Source: Cellulophaga sp. RHA19
GTDB lineage: Bacteria > Bacteroidota > Bacteroidia > Flavobacteriales > Flavobacteriaceae
Direction: 5' to 3'
DNA: 64,000 nucleotides
Assembly: GCF_002813425.1 (NCBI RefSeq)
Contig: NZ_PHUL01000001.1
Location: 3,773,001-3,837,000 of the forward strand
The translations under genes were made by a program, and so were the position numbers. The notes below the pieces were generated by a model that saw only the letters and a program-made list of their open reading frames with translations, had not been told where the DNA came from and did no database searches. Shown piece after piece: positions 41,757-50,602 of this stretch (the first letter of the stretch is position 1; the number at the start of each line of letters is the position of its first letter).

Positions 41757-43118
41757 TTATATTGTCATTGAAAATAGTCTTGTTTGGGGCGCTTTTTTAT
41801 GCATTAAAACATCAAAAGCCATACATATATTTCTAATAAAGGGTCTACCCTTATCTAATACTGTAAGTTTTGTAGCAGAAATTTCTATAAGACCATCATG
41901 TTCCATTTCTTCTAATTTTTCTAAAGTACTTGGCAACAGCTCAAATTCTTCATCATTAGTACTCCAAGAAGTCTCTAGCCTACACATCAAATTTAAAATA
42001 TGTTTTCTAATTACACGATCTTCTTGTGTTAAAATATGCCCTCTATAAATAGGAATTATATTATTAAATACTAAATGATTGTATTCTTCTAAACTTTTTA
42101 CATTTTGAGCAAAACTATACCAGCTATCGCTAATACTAGATACACCCAAACCTATCATTACTTGGGTTTTAGATGCTGTATAGCCCATAAAGTTTCTATG
42201 TAAATTATTGTTTTCCATAGATGCATATAAGCTATCGGTTTTTAAAGCAAAATGGTCCATACCAATTTCCTTATACCCTACTTTGGCAAGTAAGTCTTTT
42301 CCTTTTTCATACTGTTCTCTTTTTTCTGTAGCAGTTGGCAAATCTTCATCTCTATAACCACGTTGTCCATTACCTTTTAACCACGGCACGTGTGCGTAAC
42401 TGTAAAAAGCCAACCTGTCTGGTAACAACTCTTTTGTTTTTAAAATGGTTTCTTCTACGTGTTCTAATGTTTGGTGTGGCAATCCAAAAATAATATCGTG
42501 CCCAATAGAGGTATACCCAATTTCTCTAGCCCACTCTGTTACATTTTTTACATTCTCAAAAGACTGTACTCTGTTTATTGCTTTTTGTACCGTACTGTTA
42601 TAATCTTGCACGCCATAACTTACACGTCTAAAACCTACGTTATATAATGCTTGTAAATGTTCTTTTGTAGTGTTGTTTGGATGTCCTTCAAAACTAAACT
42701 CGTACTCCGCCGCTTTGTCTGCTTTTCTAAAAATACCTTTTATAAGTGCTTGTAAATTTTCTGGAGTAAAAAATGTTGGTGTACCACCACCCAAATGCAA
42801 TTCTTTTACAATTGGTTTTTCTGGCAACATAGCACAATACAACTGCCATTCTTTTAGCACTGCTTGTATATAAGGTGTTTCTACTTCATGACGTTTGGTA
42901 ATACGCTTATGACAACCACAAAACGTACAAAGGCTTTCACAAAAAGGTAAGTGTATGTATAAACTTATACCCTCTGTAGCGTTACTTTCTTTAAAAGATT
43001 TAATTAAAGTGTTCTCCCACTCCTTACCAGAGAACGTATTTATATCCCAATACGGAACTGTTGGGTAACTAGTATATCTTGGACCTGGAATATTGTATTT
43101 CTGAACTAAATTGCACAT
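41757..43118 (-). CDS. hemN: Oxygen-independent coproporphyrinogen III oxidase
   Basis: About 453 residues from the ATG at 43118, since MCNLVQKYNIPGPRYTSYPTVPYW is the normal start; the 16-codon upstream extension (43119-43166) is unsupported. A radical-SAM cluster motif C60-x3-C64-x2-C67-G-C69 (PFCESLCTFCGCHKR) is present, plus GGGTPTF and the glycine-rich SAM-binding region. HemN catalyses oxygen-independent conversion of coproporphyrinogen III to protoporphyrinogen IX for haem. Regulation by the FNR-like box upstream fits anaerobic use. Confidence 0.95.
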   Translation of the reverse strand: MCNLVQKYNIPGPRYTSYPTVPYWDINTFSGKEWENTLIKSFKESNATEGISLYIHLPFCESLCTFCGCHKRITKRHEVETPYIQAVLKEWQLYCAMLPEKPIVKELHLGGGTPTFFTPENLQALIKGIFRKADKAAEYEFSFEGHPNNTTKEHLQALYNVGFRRVSYGVQDYNSTVQKAINRVQSFENVKNVTEWAREIGYTSIGHDIIFGLPHQTLEHVEETILKTKELLPDRLAFYSYAHVPWLKGNGQRGYRDEDLPTATEKREQYEKGKDLLAKVGYKEIGMDHFALKTDSLYASMENNNLHRNFMGYTASKTQVMIGLGVSSISDSWYSFAQNVKSLEEYNHLVFNNIIPIYRGHILTQEDRVIRKHILNLMCRLETSWSTNDEEFELLPSTLEKLEEMEHDGLIEISATKLTVLDKGRPFIRNICMAFDVLMHKKAPQTRLFSMTI

Positions 43119-43138
43119 GTATATAGCGTATTTTAGGG

Positions 43139-43183
43139 TAAAAATACTGGCTATTTTAAGCAACAACTATGACAAATGTCATA
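43139..43183 (-). promoter_or_regulatory. CRP/FNR-like operator and promoter of hemN-uspA
   Basis: TATGACA-AA-TGTCATA (43168-43183) is a perfect 16-bp palindrome with TGAC-N4-GTCA, the CRP/FNR half-site class. TATTTTTA (43146-43139, minus strand) fits the -7. The palindrome centre would be about 41 bases before the predicted start point, the position of a class II activator. Confidence 0.5.
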
Positions 43184-43204
43184 CTACAAAAAAACAACTT
43201 TTAA

Positions 43205-44254
43205 CTAAGCCTTATGCCAAAGTACGCAAGTAGGCGTGTTTAGTTCTTTTATTTTGTGTGATAGTGATAGGGTTCCTAAATCCTCATTACGCTTAAAAAC
43301 AGTAACATCGTCAGAACTTTGCCCTGCTACCAACAACCATTTTTCAGACGGAGATAAGTTAAAATCTCTTGGTACTTTTCCGCCTGCATCTACACGCTCT
43401 ACCAGTGTTAATTCTCCTGTTTTTTTATCAATTTTAAAAACAATAATTTGACTAGTGGTTCTTTCTGATGCGTATAAAAATTTTCCGTTATCTGTTATTC
43501 TGATGGCTGCCGCACCTGGTAAATCTGTAAACGATTCTGGCAATAATTTTATGGTTTGCAACAAACTACTGTCCTTGGTAGAAAACACACTTACAGTACC
43601 AAACATTTCGGTTAATACATACACAAAATCTTTTTTAGGATGAAAAACACAATGTCTGGCTCCGCTACCAGCTGCTACTTTAAAGTCTAAGTTAGCTCTG
43701 TTCATGAAACCTGTATTACTACCTTTTTCATAGGTTTTAACAGCATCTAAACCTAAATCTGTTACATACATTCTGTTTTTATGGTACAAACACATATGCG
43801 CATGCGGACCTTCTTGTCTGCCTGGGTTTACACCTTTGCCGGTATGCTGTAAAATTTGTGCATTTTGCACAAAGCCGTTTTTTTGTATGGCATAGATCTC
43901 TGCGTTTCCTGTACCGTAATTGGCAACAGCAACCTCTTTACCGTTTGGTGATATGGCTATATGGCAAGGGTATGCACCGTGAATGTATTTTTCATCTATA
44001 TTGGTATAACTACCATTACCGTTGTGTTTAAATACTTTTAGTTTTGGAGTATCTTCATATGCTATTTCTTCAATAACATACAAACAATCATTTTTAGTAT
44101 TGTACGTAAAATAACTAGGATTTTTTAGTGGTAAGTGCCCTATTTGGGTAGTAGTTCCTTCGTCTTCATTCCAATTTAAAATGTAAATACCTTTACTTTT
44201 ACCTATTAGGGTTTCAGACATTTTTTCTGTGTAACCACCAACCAATACTATCAT
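43205..44254 (-). CDS. Lactonase/YVTN-propeller protein (6-phosphogluconolactonase-like)
   Basis: 349 residues with a seven-bladed propeller pattern (NPSYFTYNTKNDCLYVIEE; YPCHIAISPNGKEVAVANYGTGNAEIY; EGPHAHMCLYHKNRMYVTDLGLDAVKTYE; GSGARHCVFHPKKDFVYVLTEM; RDFNLSPSEKWLLVAGQSSDDV). The PHAHM and the N-x-x-x-G-T-G pattern are those of the Pgl lactonase family (PF10282). Members hydrolyse sugar-acid lactones. There is no signal peptide, so cytoplasmic. A sugar transporter gene lies upstream on the same strand. Confidence 0.8.
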   Translation of the reverse strand: MIVLVGGYTEKMSETLIGKSKGIYILNWNEDEGTTTQIGHLPLKNPSYFTYNTKNDCLYVIEEIAYEDTPKLKVFKHNGNGSYTNIDEKYIHGAYPCHIAISPNGKEVAVANYGTGNAEIYAIQKNGFVQNAQILQHTGKGVNPGRQEGPHAHMCLYHKNRMYVTDLGLDAVKTYEKGSNTGFMNRANLDFKVAAGSGARHCVFHPKKDFVYVLTEMFGTVSVFSTKDSSLLQTIKLLPESFTDLPGAAAIRITDNGKFLYASERTTSQIIVFKIDKKTGELTLVERVDAGGKVPRDFNLSPSEKWLLVAGQSSDDVTVFKRNEDLGTLSLSHKIKELNTPTCVLWHKA

Positions 44255-44356
44255 AGTTTAAATGCTAATTATTTAAAACCCAAATTACAAATAAAAGAGA
44301 AACATTACTTTATATGTAACTTTAAATTTACAACATCACTAAAAATGTTTGTGTAA

Positions 44357-45727
44357 TTAAACAGTTGTTGCCACTTTATTTTCGTGCTTTTTGTACACTA
44401 AATACCCATACCAAGCTATGTAGACAAAGCATATTAATGGTAGTACAAAAGAGAAATTAATTTCTGACACACCAGCTATTGTGGTATCTGATACTCCTGT
44501 ACCTCCCATATCTATAATTAAACCCTGTAAAGGTGGCATTAAAGCACCGCCTACAATTGCCATAATTAAACCTGCAGAACCAACTTTAGACTGGTCTTCT
44601 GTTAAACCTTCTAAAGCAATACCATAAATTGTTGGGAACATTAAAGACAAACAAAATGATATACCCACTAAGCTATACAAACCAAACATACCATCTATAA
44701 AAATAGTACCTAAAACAAATGCAATTGCCAATACTGCAAAGCCAGATAGTAGTTTACCTGCACTCATAAAACGCAACATTGCTGTACCAATAGCTCTACC
44801 AACTACAAAAAGTAAAAAAGCTATAATTTGATAATAGAATCCGTCTTTTAAAATTTCTGTTCCAAATATGGTAATGTAACTTTCTTTAAAAACACCAGTG
44901 TTTACCAAACCTTCTACGTATTGATAAATATACGTCCAACACATAATTTGTGCACCTACGTATAGTATTTGCGCTAAAACACCCAATGCATATTTTTTAT
45001 TTTTAGCTAAGTCTTTAAATGTGTCTTTTATACTTGGCATTGTACCTTCTGTAGTATTTTGGGGCATTTTACTAACCAAAAACAAGATAAAAAAGCCAAT
45101 TAAAACTAGTCCTAAAATTACATACGGATCTCTAATTACAGCTAAATCTGATGCTGTTATGGCTGCTTTTTTTACGGAGTCTAATGCTGCAAAATTATCA
45201 AAATCGTCTGACTGTAATTTTTCGGCAACAAAAAACTTAGCTATTAAAATACCTGCAATTAAACCAACAGGATTAAATGCTTGTGCTAAATTTAAACGCT
45301 GTGTAGCTGTTTCCTTGGCTCCCATTGCTAATGCATATGGGTTTGCAGCTGTTTCTAAAAAAGCCAAACCAAAAGTTAAAATATACAAGCCCAAACAAAA
45401 AAACCAAAACTGCTCTGTTACTGCTGCCGGGTAAAACAACAAGGCACCTGTAGCAAACAAACCTAGACCAATTAATACCCCTACTTTATATGAGTATTTA
45501 CGCATAAACATTGCTGCTGGCAATGCCATACAAAAGTAACCACCATAAAAAGCCATTTGCACCATAGATGCTTGCGTATTACTTAACTCTAACACTTTTT
45601 TAAACGCAGAAACCATAGGATCTGTAACTGCATTTGCAAAACCCCACAAGGCAAATAAAGAAGTAATTAAAATAAACGGAAGCAACATTTTTTTGGTTAC
45701 AACAGGTATTTTCTCGGTAGTTTTCAT
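44357..45727 (-). CDS. FucP-type sugar:proton symporter
   Basis: 456 residues with twelve predicted helices and N-terminal residues LFALWGFANAVTDPMVSAFKKVLELSNTQASMVQMAFYGGYFCMALPAAMFMRKYSYKVG, typical of FucP/GluP sugar MFS transporters. The FLETAANPYALAMG and FPTIYGIALEGL blocks are also characteristic. Substrate glucose/galactose or fucose cannot be separated by eye. The lactonase gene 102 bases downstream on the same strand suggests sugar uptake plus lactone processing. Confidence 0.85.
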   Translation of the reverse strand: MKTTEKIPVVTKKMLLPFILITSLFALWGFANAVTDPMVSAFKKVLELSNTQASMVQMAFYGGYFCMALPAAMFMRKYSYKVGVLIGLGLFATGALLFYPAAVTEQFWFFCLGLYILTFGLAFLETAANPYALAMGAKETATQRLNLAQAFNPVGLIAGILIAKFFVAEKLQSDDFDNFAALDSVKKAAITASDLAVIRDPYVILGLVLIGFFILFLVSKMPQNTTEGTMPSIKDTFKDLAKNKKYALGVLAQILYVGAQIMCWTYIYQYVEGLVNTGVFKESYITIFGTEILKDGFYYQIIAFLLFVVGRAIGTAMLRFMSAGKLLSGFAVLAIAFVLGTIFIDGMFGLYSLVGISFCLSLMFPTIYGIALEGLTEDQSKVGSAGLIMAIVGGALMPPLQGLIIDMGGTGVSDTTIAGVSEINFSFVLPLICFVYIAWYGYLVYKKHENKVATTV

Positions 45728-45851
45728 TTAATAGTTTGTTTGTTTGTTGTTAATATACTGTACAATGTATTTAAAACACTTTAACTACGCTATTTTTTTT
45801 CGACTAACAGATACTTTTGGGGCAATTATGACGTAGCAACTAATAAAAACA

Positions 45852-45899
45852 AAAAAGGCTAAAACAACTTGGAAAGTACCAAACTGTTTTAACCTTTTG
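45852..45899 (-). terminator. Intrinsic terminator
   Basis: An imperfect long hairpin: AAAAGGTTAAAACA.TTTGG / CCAAGT.TGTTTTAGCCTTTT, followed on the minus strand by TTTTTTGTTTTTATTAG. It ends the MBL-rhodanese gene. Confidence 0.75.
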
Positions 45900-45919
45900 T
45901 AAATTATGTTATTGTACTA

Positions 45920-47329
45920 CTATAATGTAGACGGACAAACGTATTTTGTAATATTCATATCTGCATTACGCATAGCAGCAAAACCACCAGCAATATCTAC
46001 CAAGTTATGAATTCCTCTACTTTTTAAAATAGATGCAGCAATTACAGATCTGTAACCACCTGCACAGTGTATATAAAAAGGTGTTTCTTTAGGAAACTCT
46101 GCCAAGTGACTATTTAACATACTAAGTGGTGTGCTTTTAGCATCTACTAAATGCTCTGACTGGTACTCGCCTACTTTACGAACATCAAAAACCTCAGCAC
46201 TTTTTTCTTTAATCTCTACTTTAGCTTCATCTGCAGATATAGAACGTAAACTATCTATTTCTTTACCTGCCGCTTTCCAAGCTTCTATACCTCCTTTTAA
46301 AAAGCCAATAGTATTATCAAAACCAACACGAGATAAACGTGTAATTGCTTCTTTTTCTAAACCTTCTGGTACAACCAAAACAATAGGCTGTTTAACATCT
46401 GCAATTAAAGCACCAACCCAAGGAGCAAAACTACCGTTAAGACCAATAAAAATAGATCTTGGTATGTGTTCCTTTACATATTCATTTTGGTGCCTAACAT
46501 CTAAAACAATTGCACTAGTTTCATTAGCTATAACCTCTAATTCGTCTGGTGATAATGGTCTTGTACCTCTTTCTTGTACAACAGCTATATCATCATACCC
46601 TTCTTTATTCATTTTTACATTAAGCGGAAAGTATTTTGGAGGTGGTGCTAAACCATCTGTTACCTCTTTAATAAATTCTTCTTTGGTCATATCTGCACGT
46701 AACGCATAGTTCATACCTTTTTGGTTGCCCAACGTATCAACAGTTTCCTTCATCATATTTTTACCACAAGCAGAACCTGCACCGTGAGCTGGGTATACAA
46801 TAACATCATCTGCTAAAGGCATAATTTTAGTGCGTAAGCTATCAAACAAAAAGCCAGCTAAATCTTTTTCTGTAATTTCACCTGCCTTTTGTGCTAAATC
46901 TGGTCTACCAACATCGCCTAAAAACAACGTATCTCCAGAAAAAATTGCATGATCTTTACCGTTTTCATCACGTAGTAAATACGTAGTACTCTCCATTGTA
47001 TGTCCTGGTGTATGCAACACAACTATAGTTACATTACCAACTTTAAACTCTTGTAAATCTTTAGCTATAAGAGCGTCAAACCCAGTAACAGCATTAGGTC
47101 CAAAAACTATTGGTGCTCCTGTTGCTTTAGATAAAGAAACGTGCCCACTAACAAAATCTGCATGAAAATGAGTTTCAAAAATATACTTTATAGTTGCATT
47201 GTCTGCTGTTGCTCTTTTAATATAAGGATCTATTTCTCTTAAAGGATCTATAATTGCAACCTCACCGTTACTCTCTATATAATAGGCGCCCTGTGCCAAG
47301 CATCCTGTATAAATTTGTTCTATATTCAT
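45920..47329 (-). CDS. MBL-fold hydrolase with two rhodanese domains (persulfide dioxygenase-like)
   Basis: About 469 residues from the ATG at 47329 (the frame also has earlier ATG codons). Residues 1-230: metallo-beta-lactamase domain, THFHADFVSGH, HTPGHT, SGDTLFLGDVGRPDL and PAHGAGSACG. First rhodanese (about 262-345): LDVRHQNEYVKEHIPRS but no catalytic Cys in its active loop (VLVVPEG). Second (about 378-469): HCAGGYRS supplies the active-site cysteine. This combination resembles CstB/ETHE1-like enzymes that oxidise glutathione or coenzyme persulfides. A sulfate-family transporter is next upstream. Confidence 0.85.
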   Translation of the reverse strand: MNIEQIYTGCLAQGAYYIESNGEVAIIDPLREIDPYIKRATADNATIKYIFETHFHADFVSGHVSLSKATGAPIVFGPNAVTGFDALIAKDLQEFKVGNVTIVVLHTPGHTMESTTYLLRDENGKDHAIFSGDTLFLGDVGRPDLAQKAGEITEKDLAGFLFDSLRTKIMPLADDVIVYPAHGAGSACGKNMMKETVDTLGNQKGMNYALRADMTKEEFIKEVTDGLAPPPKYFPLNVKMNKEGYDDIAVVQERGTRPLSPDELEVIANETSAIVLDVRHQNEYVKEHIPRSIFIGLNGSFAPWVGALIADVKQPIVLVVPEGLEKEAITRLSRVGFDNTIGFLKGGIEAWKAAGKEIDSLRSISADEAKVEIKEKSAEVFDVRKVGEYQSEHLVDAKSTPLSMLNSHLAEFPKETPFYIHCAGGYRSVIAASILKSRGIHNLVDIAGGFAAMRNADMNITKYVCPSTL

Positions 47330-47354
47330 AATCATTTTCAATTTTGTAAACGCG

Positions 47355-47399
47355 TAAAACTACGTTAATTATTTTTTTTAGATACTGATATTTATCAGT
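47355..47399 (-). promoter_or_regulatory. CRP/FNR-like operator and promoter of the MBL-rhodanese gene
   Basis: CTGAT-ATTT-ATCAG within ACTGATA-TT-TATCAGT (47384-47399) differs by one symmetric base from TTGAT-N4-ATCAA. TAGTTTTA (47362-47355, minus) is a near-consensus -7. The palindrome centre falls about 41 bases before the predicted start point. It overlaps the TGA stop of the SulP gene. Confidence 0.5.
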
Positions 47400-49119
47400 T
47401 AAAGTTTTTTTGGTGTGCTACCTTTGCTCTTAATATTGATATTTCCTTGGGTTCATCAAAATAAGTAACCGCTTCGGAAGTTTTTACAAATAAAAACTCT
47501 CTATGCAGCTCCGTTATAATTCCGCTTGTAAAAATAATATCTCTTGCAGGGCCAATAGCACCAGCTACATAAAACTGTATGTTTTTTTCGTGAATTTCTC
47601 TTATTACTTTTTCTAACATTTGTGCAGCACTAGAATCTATATAGTTAATAGCCTCTGCATTTAAAATTACACCTTTTAGAGCAGGTCCTTTTTTTTCTAT
47701 ATGCTTGTATAATTCTGACTTAAAAAAACTAGAGTTACCAAAATACAATTGGGCATCAAACCTAACAATTAATAAATCTTTTCTTGTAATAACTTCTGAT
47801 CCAAACCTGCTTACATTTTTGTAATAATCTGAGTCTTTTACATTACCTAACACGGCAAAATGTGGTTTAGATGTTCTGTACACCATTAACAATAAAGAAA
47901 ATAAAACACCTACTAATATACCTTCTTTTATACCTATAAAAACAGTACAAATAAATGTGGCTAGTAAAACTAATAGTTCATCTTTACGGTGTTTCCATAA
48001 TTCTTTTGGATAAGCTACATCTATTAATCCAAATACAGAAACCATTATTATAGACGCTAATATTGCTTTAGGTAGATAGAAAAATAATGGCGTTAAAAAG
48101 AGTAATACTACCACCACCATTATAACACTAAATAAAGATGCTAAATTTGTTTTTGCACCAGCTTCATAATTTATAGCAGACCTAGAAAAACTTGCTGTAA
48201 CAGGAAAAGAACTAAAAAAAGACCCTACCATATTAGCAGACCCAATAGCCTTTAATTCCTGATTTGGATTTATGGTTTCTTCACCACTTTTTTCTTCTAG
48301 CGCCTTACCTATAGATATAGCTTCTAAATACCCAACAAATGCTAGTGTTACTGCAATTGGCCAAATATCTAATATATTTTTAATAGTTATGTTTGGTACT
48401 CCAAAAGAAGGTAAACCATCTGGAATAGCACCTACTATTTTTACTCCATACTGATCTAACTTAAAAAAGTACACAGACAATATACCTAGCACTACCACAA
48501 ATAAAATTGTGGGTAATTTTTTATTTACCTTTTTAAATACTACTATTAAAATTATGCCCACCAAACCAATTGCAAAGTCGTACATATTGGTTTCTCCTAT
48601 TTTAGAAAATACATTTTTTAGTAACTGTATAAATTTACTACTCCCCTCTATATTTGCACCAAGTAAGTGTTTAAGCTGACTAAACATTATTATAATTGCC
48701 GCACCAGAAGTAAAGCCACTAATTACAGGTTTAGACATAAAATTAACCAAAAACCCCATTCTAAAAAGTCCTAGCAGAAACTGAGTAGCACCAACCAAAA
48801 AAGCAAGTACAATTGCCATAGCAATATAGTCTTCTGTAGTAGCAAGTGATAATGCTCCTAACCCAGCAGCAACAAGTAAAGAATCCATAGCAACAGGACC
48901 AACAGCCAATTGCCTAGATGTACCTAAAAACACATACATAAAAGTAGGAAACAAAGCTGCATACAAACCATATACGGGTGGTAAACCCGCAATCATAGCA
49001 TACGCCATACCCTGAGGAATTAAAATAATACCAACTGTAAAACCAGCTAGTAAATCTTTTATAAAATCTCCTTTTTTATAGGTTTTAAGCCACGCAAGTA
49101 TGGGAAAGAAATTCTGCAT
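47395..49119 (-). CDS. SulP-family anion transporter with STAS domain
   Basis: 574 residues. Residues 1-430 have ten to twelve helices including FIKDLLAGFTVGIILIPQGMAYAMIAGLPPVYGLYAALFPTFMYVFLGTSRQLAVGPVA (the SulP signature), TAPVISGFTSG and ITIKNIL. Residues 440-560 form a cytoplasmic STAS domain (VRFDAQLYFGNSSFFKSELY; AINYIDSSAAQMLEKVI). It imports sulfate, bicarbonate or a dicarboxylate; which one cannot be told from sequence. The adjacent MBL-rhodanese gene favours a sulfur link. Its stop codon overlaps the FNR-like box of that gene. Confidence 0.9.
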   Translation of the reverse strand: MQNFFPILAWLKTYKKGDFIKDLLAGFTVGIILIPQGMAYAMIAGLPPVYGLYAALFPTFMYVFLGTSRQLAVGPVAMDSLLVAAGLGALSLATTEDYIAMAIVLAFLVGATQFLLGLFRMGFLVNFMSKPVISGFTSGAAIIIMFSQLKHLLGANIEGSSKFIQLLKNVFSKIGETNMYDFAIGLVGIILIVVFKKVNKKLPTILFVVVLGILSVYFFKLDQYGVKIVGAIPDGLPSFGVPNITIKNILDIWPIAVTLAFVGYLEAISIGKALEEKSGEETINPNQELKAIGSANMVGSFFSSFPVTASFSRSAINYEAGAKTNLASLFSVIMVVVVLLFLTPLFFYLPKAILASIIMVSVFGLIDVAYPKELWKHRKDELLVLLATFICTVFIGIKEGILVGVLFSLLLMVYRTSKPHFAVLGNVKDSDYYKNVSRFGSEVITRKDLLIVRFDAQLYFGNSSFFKSELYKHIEKKGPALKGVILNAEAINYIDSSAAQMLEKVIREIHEKNIQFYVAGAIGPARDIIFTSGIITELHREFLFVKTSEAVTYFDEPKEISILRAKVAHQKNFN

Positions 49120-49191
49120 TAAACAAATTTACTATTATTGTTAATAGTAGCAATAAAAAAATTAAAATTGGGTCAAAAACATCTTATTAAA

Positions 49192-49977
49192 TTACAAATT
49201 ACTAGGCTTTAAAAACACTTTATATTCTGCTGGCACTTTGCCCATATTGCTATATCCTTTAAACAATTTGTCTTGGGCAACATCATAAGGGTAAAATGTA
49301 ATAGGCTCTACACACAACATAGTATCTACCTCTGTCCATAACATTAACTCTTTAAAACCTTGGGTTTCTATAGTAATGGCATTTGTATTTTGTAATTCTG
49401 CCTTAGTCATATCTCTTAAAGGATAAGCTACACTACCTGCAGCTTTAATGTCTTTTACAGCAGCTTTAGCATTTTCTCCGTAACTAACTTCTGTAACGTT
49501 ACTTTCTGTTTTAAAAGCTGGGTGATAGCCTAACATATACGGCATACCTTCTTCTGCAGTAATTAAAAAAGTAATTTCTACACCTGTGGTAGTTAATTCA
49601 AACTTTTTTTGAAATTTAAAATCATACGGCCAGTACAATTCACTTACGGTAGATTTATTTGGATATTTAGAATTGGCTACGTTATTATTTGCCTTGTATT
49701 CCTTTTGAAAAACTGCAGCAGTACTATCTGCACTTAACAACGTATAAGTTAACTCTCTTAACAAACCGTGTTGGTCTTGTATAGCATCACCTTTTGGTGT
49801 CCAAACCTTAAAACCTGCTTCTGCAGTTGGGCCAATAAGCGGAAACATTTCTGTGTCTGCATTACGCCATCCTGGATCTCCTTTTTGGTGTATATATTCA
49901 ACCTTATCTACAAGGTAATTTACAAGTTCACCTTTATCAATCTTAACAATTTGGTTTGCTAATTCTAGTATTATCAT
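49192..49977 (-). CDS. Aldose 1-epimerase family protein
   Basis: 261 residues, cytoplasmic. Matches the galactose-mutarotase-like family: GDPGWRNADTEMFPLIGP, QDQHGLLREL (the catalytic-histidine region), PYMLGYHPAFK (second conserved histidine block) and VDTMLCVEPITFYPY near the end. It interconverts alpha and beta anomers of aldoses. Located between sugar O-acetyltransferase and SulP genes. Confidence 0.8.
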   Translation of the reverse strand: MIILELANQIVKIDKGELVNYLVDKVEYIHQKGDPGWRNADTEMFPLIGPTAEAGFKVWTPKGDAIQDQHGLLRELTYTLLSADSTAAVFQKEYKANNNVANSKYPNKSTVSELYWPYDFKFQKKFELTTTGVEITFLITAEEGMPYMLGYHPAFKTESNVTEVSYGENAKAAVKDIKAAGSVAYPLRDMTKAELQNTNAITIETQGFKELMLWTEVDTMLCVEPITFYPYDVAQDKLFKGYSNMGKVPAEYKVFLKPSNL

Positions 49978-50003
49978 GCTAAAAAATTATAACACACAAG
50001 TTA

Positions 50004-50591
50004 CTATTTTATATCAAAATAGACTTTATCTTCTTGGGTAATTTGTCTTTTAACCACACAAGGATTTCCTACGGCTACTACATTACTTGTAATATCTTTA
50101 GTAACCACACTACCAGAACCAATAACCGTATTATCTCCAATAGTTACCCCTGGATTAATAACCACGTTACCACCAATCCAAACATTATTGCCAATAGTTA
50201 TTGGCAAAGCGTGCTCATACAATCTATTTCTAATGCTATGGTGTATTGGGTGGGCTGCGGTATACAATGCTACGTTAGGCCCCAACATTACATTGTCTCC
50301 TATAGTTACCTTGGCACAGTCTAGTATAACAAGGTTATAGTTAGAAAAGAAGTTAGCACCAATTTCTATGTTATAACCATAATCGCACCTAAAAGGCGGC
50401 TCTATATAGAACCGCTTAGGTGTTTTATTTAAAAGCTGAATTATATCTTGCTTTTTTTCTTTTTCTTCTAGCGGAGAGCGAGTGTTAAATTTAAAAACAA
50501 TTTCCTTTGCTTTAAACCGATCTTCAGCCAATTGTTTATCATAAGGCGAATATGGTTTACCAGAAAGCATTTTGTCTTTTTCACTCTGCAT
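50004..50591 (-). CDS. Sugar O-acetyltransferase (maltose/galactoside type, Maa/LacA)
   Basis: About 195 residues from the ATG at 50591 (MQSEKDKMLSGKPYSPYDKQL is the expected start; the longer frame overlaps the cysteine synthase gene). The N-terminal Mac domain (DKMLSGKPYSPYDKQLAEDR) is followed by PPFRCDYGYNIEIGANFFSNYNLVILD, then a left-handed beta-helix of hexapeptide repeats (TIGDNVMLGPNV; ITIGNNVWIGGNVVINPGVTIGDNTVIGSGSVVT). HPIHHSIRN holds the catalytic histidine. It transfers acetyl from CoA to a sugar. Spaced 11 bases from the cysteine synthase start, probably one operon. Confidence 0.85.
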   Translation of the reverse strand: MQSEKDKMLSGKPYSPYDKQLAEDRFKAKEIVFKFNTRSPLEEKEKKQDIIQLLNKTPKRFYIEPPFRCDYGYNIEIGANFFSNYNLVILDCAKVTIGDNVMLGPNVALYTAAHPIHHSIRNRLYEHALPITIGNNVWIGGNVVINPGVTIGDNTVIGSGSVVTKDITSNVVAVGNPCVVKRQITQEDKVYFDIK

Positions 50592-50602
50592 AGGCTTTAT
50601 TT

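Noticed and set aside
43119-43166. Upstream extension of HemN to 43166
   Set aside because: The expected N-terminus begins at 43118, and the promoter and the FNR-like box overlap or precede the extension.
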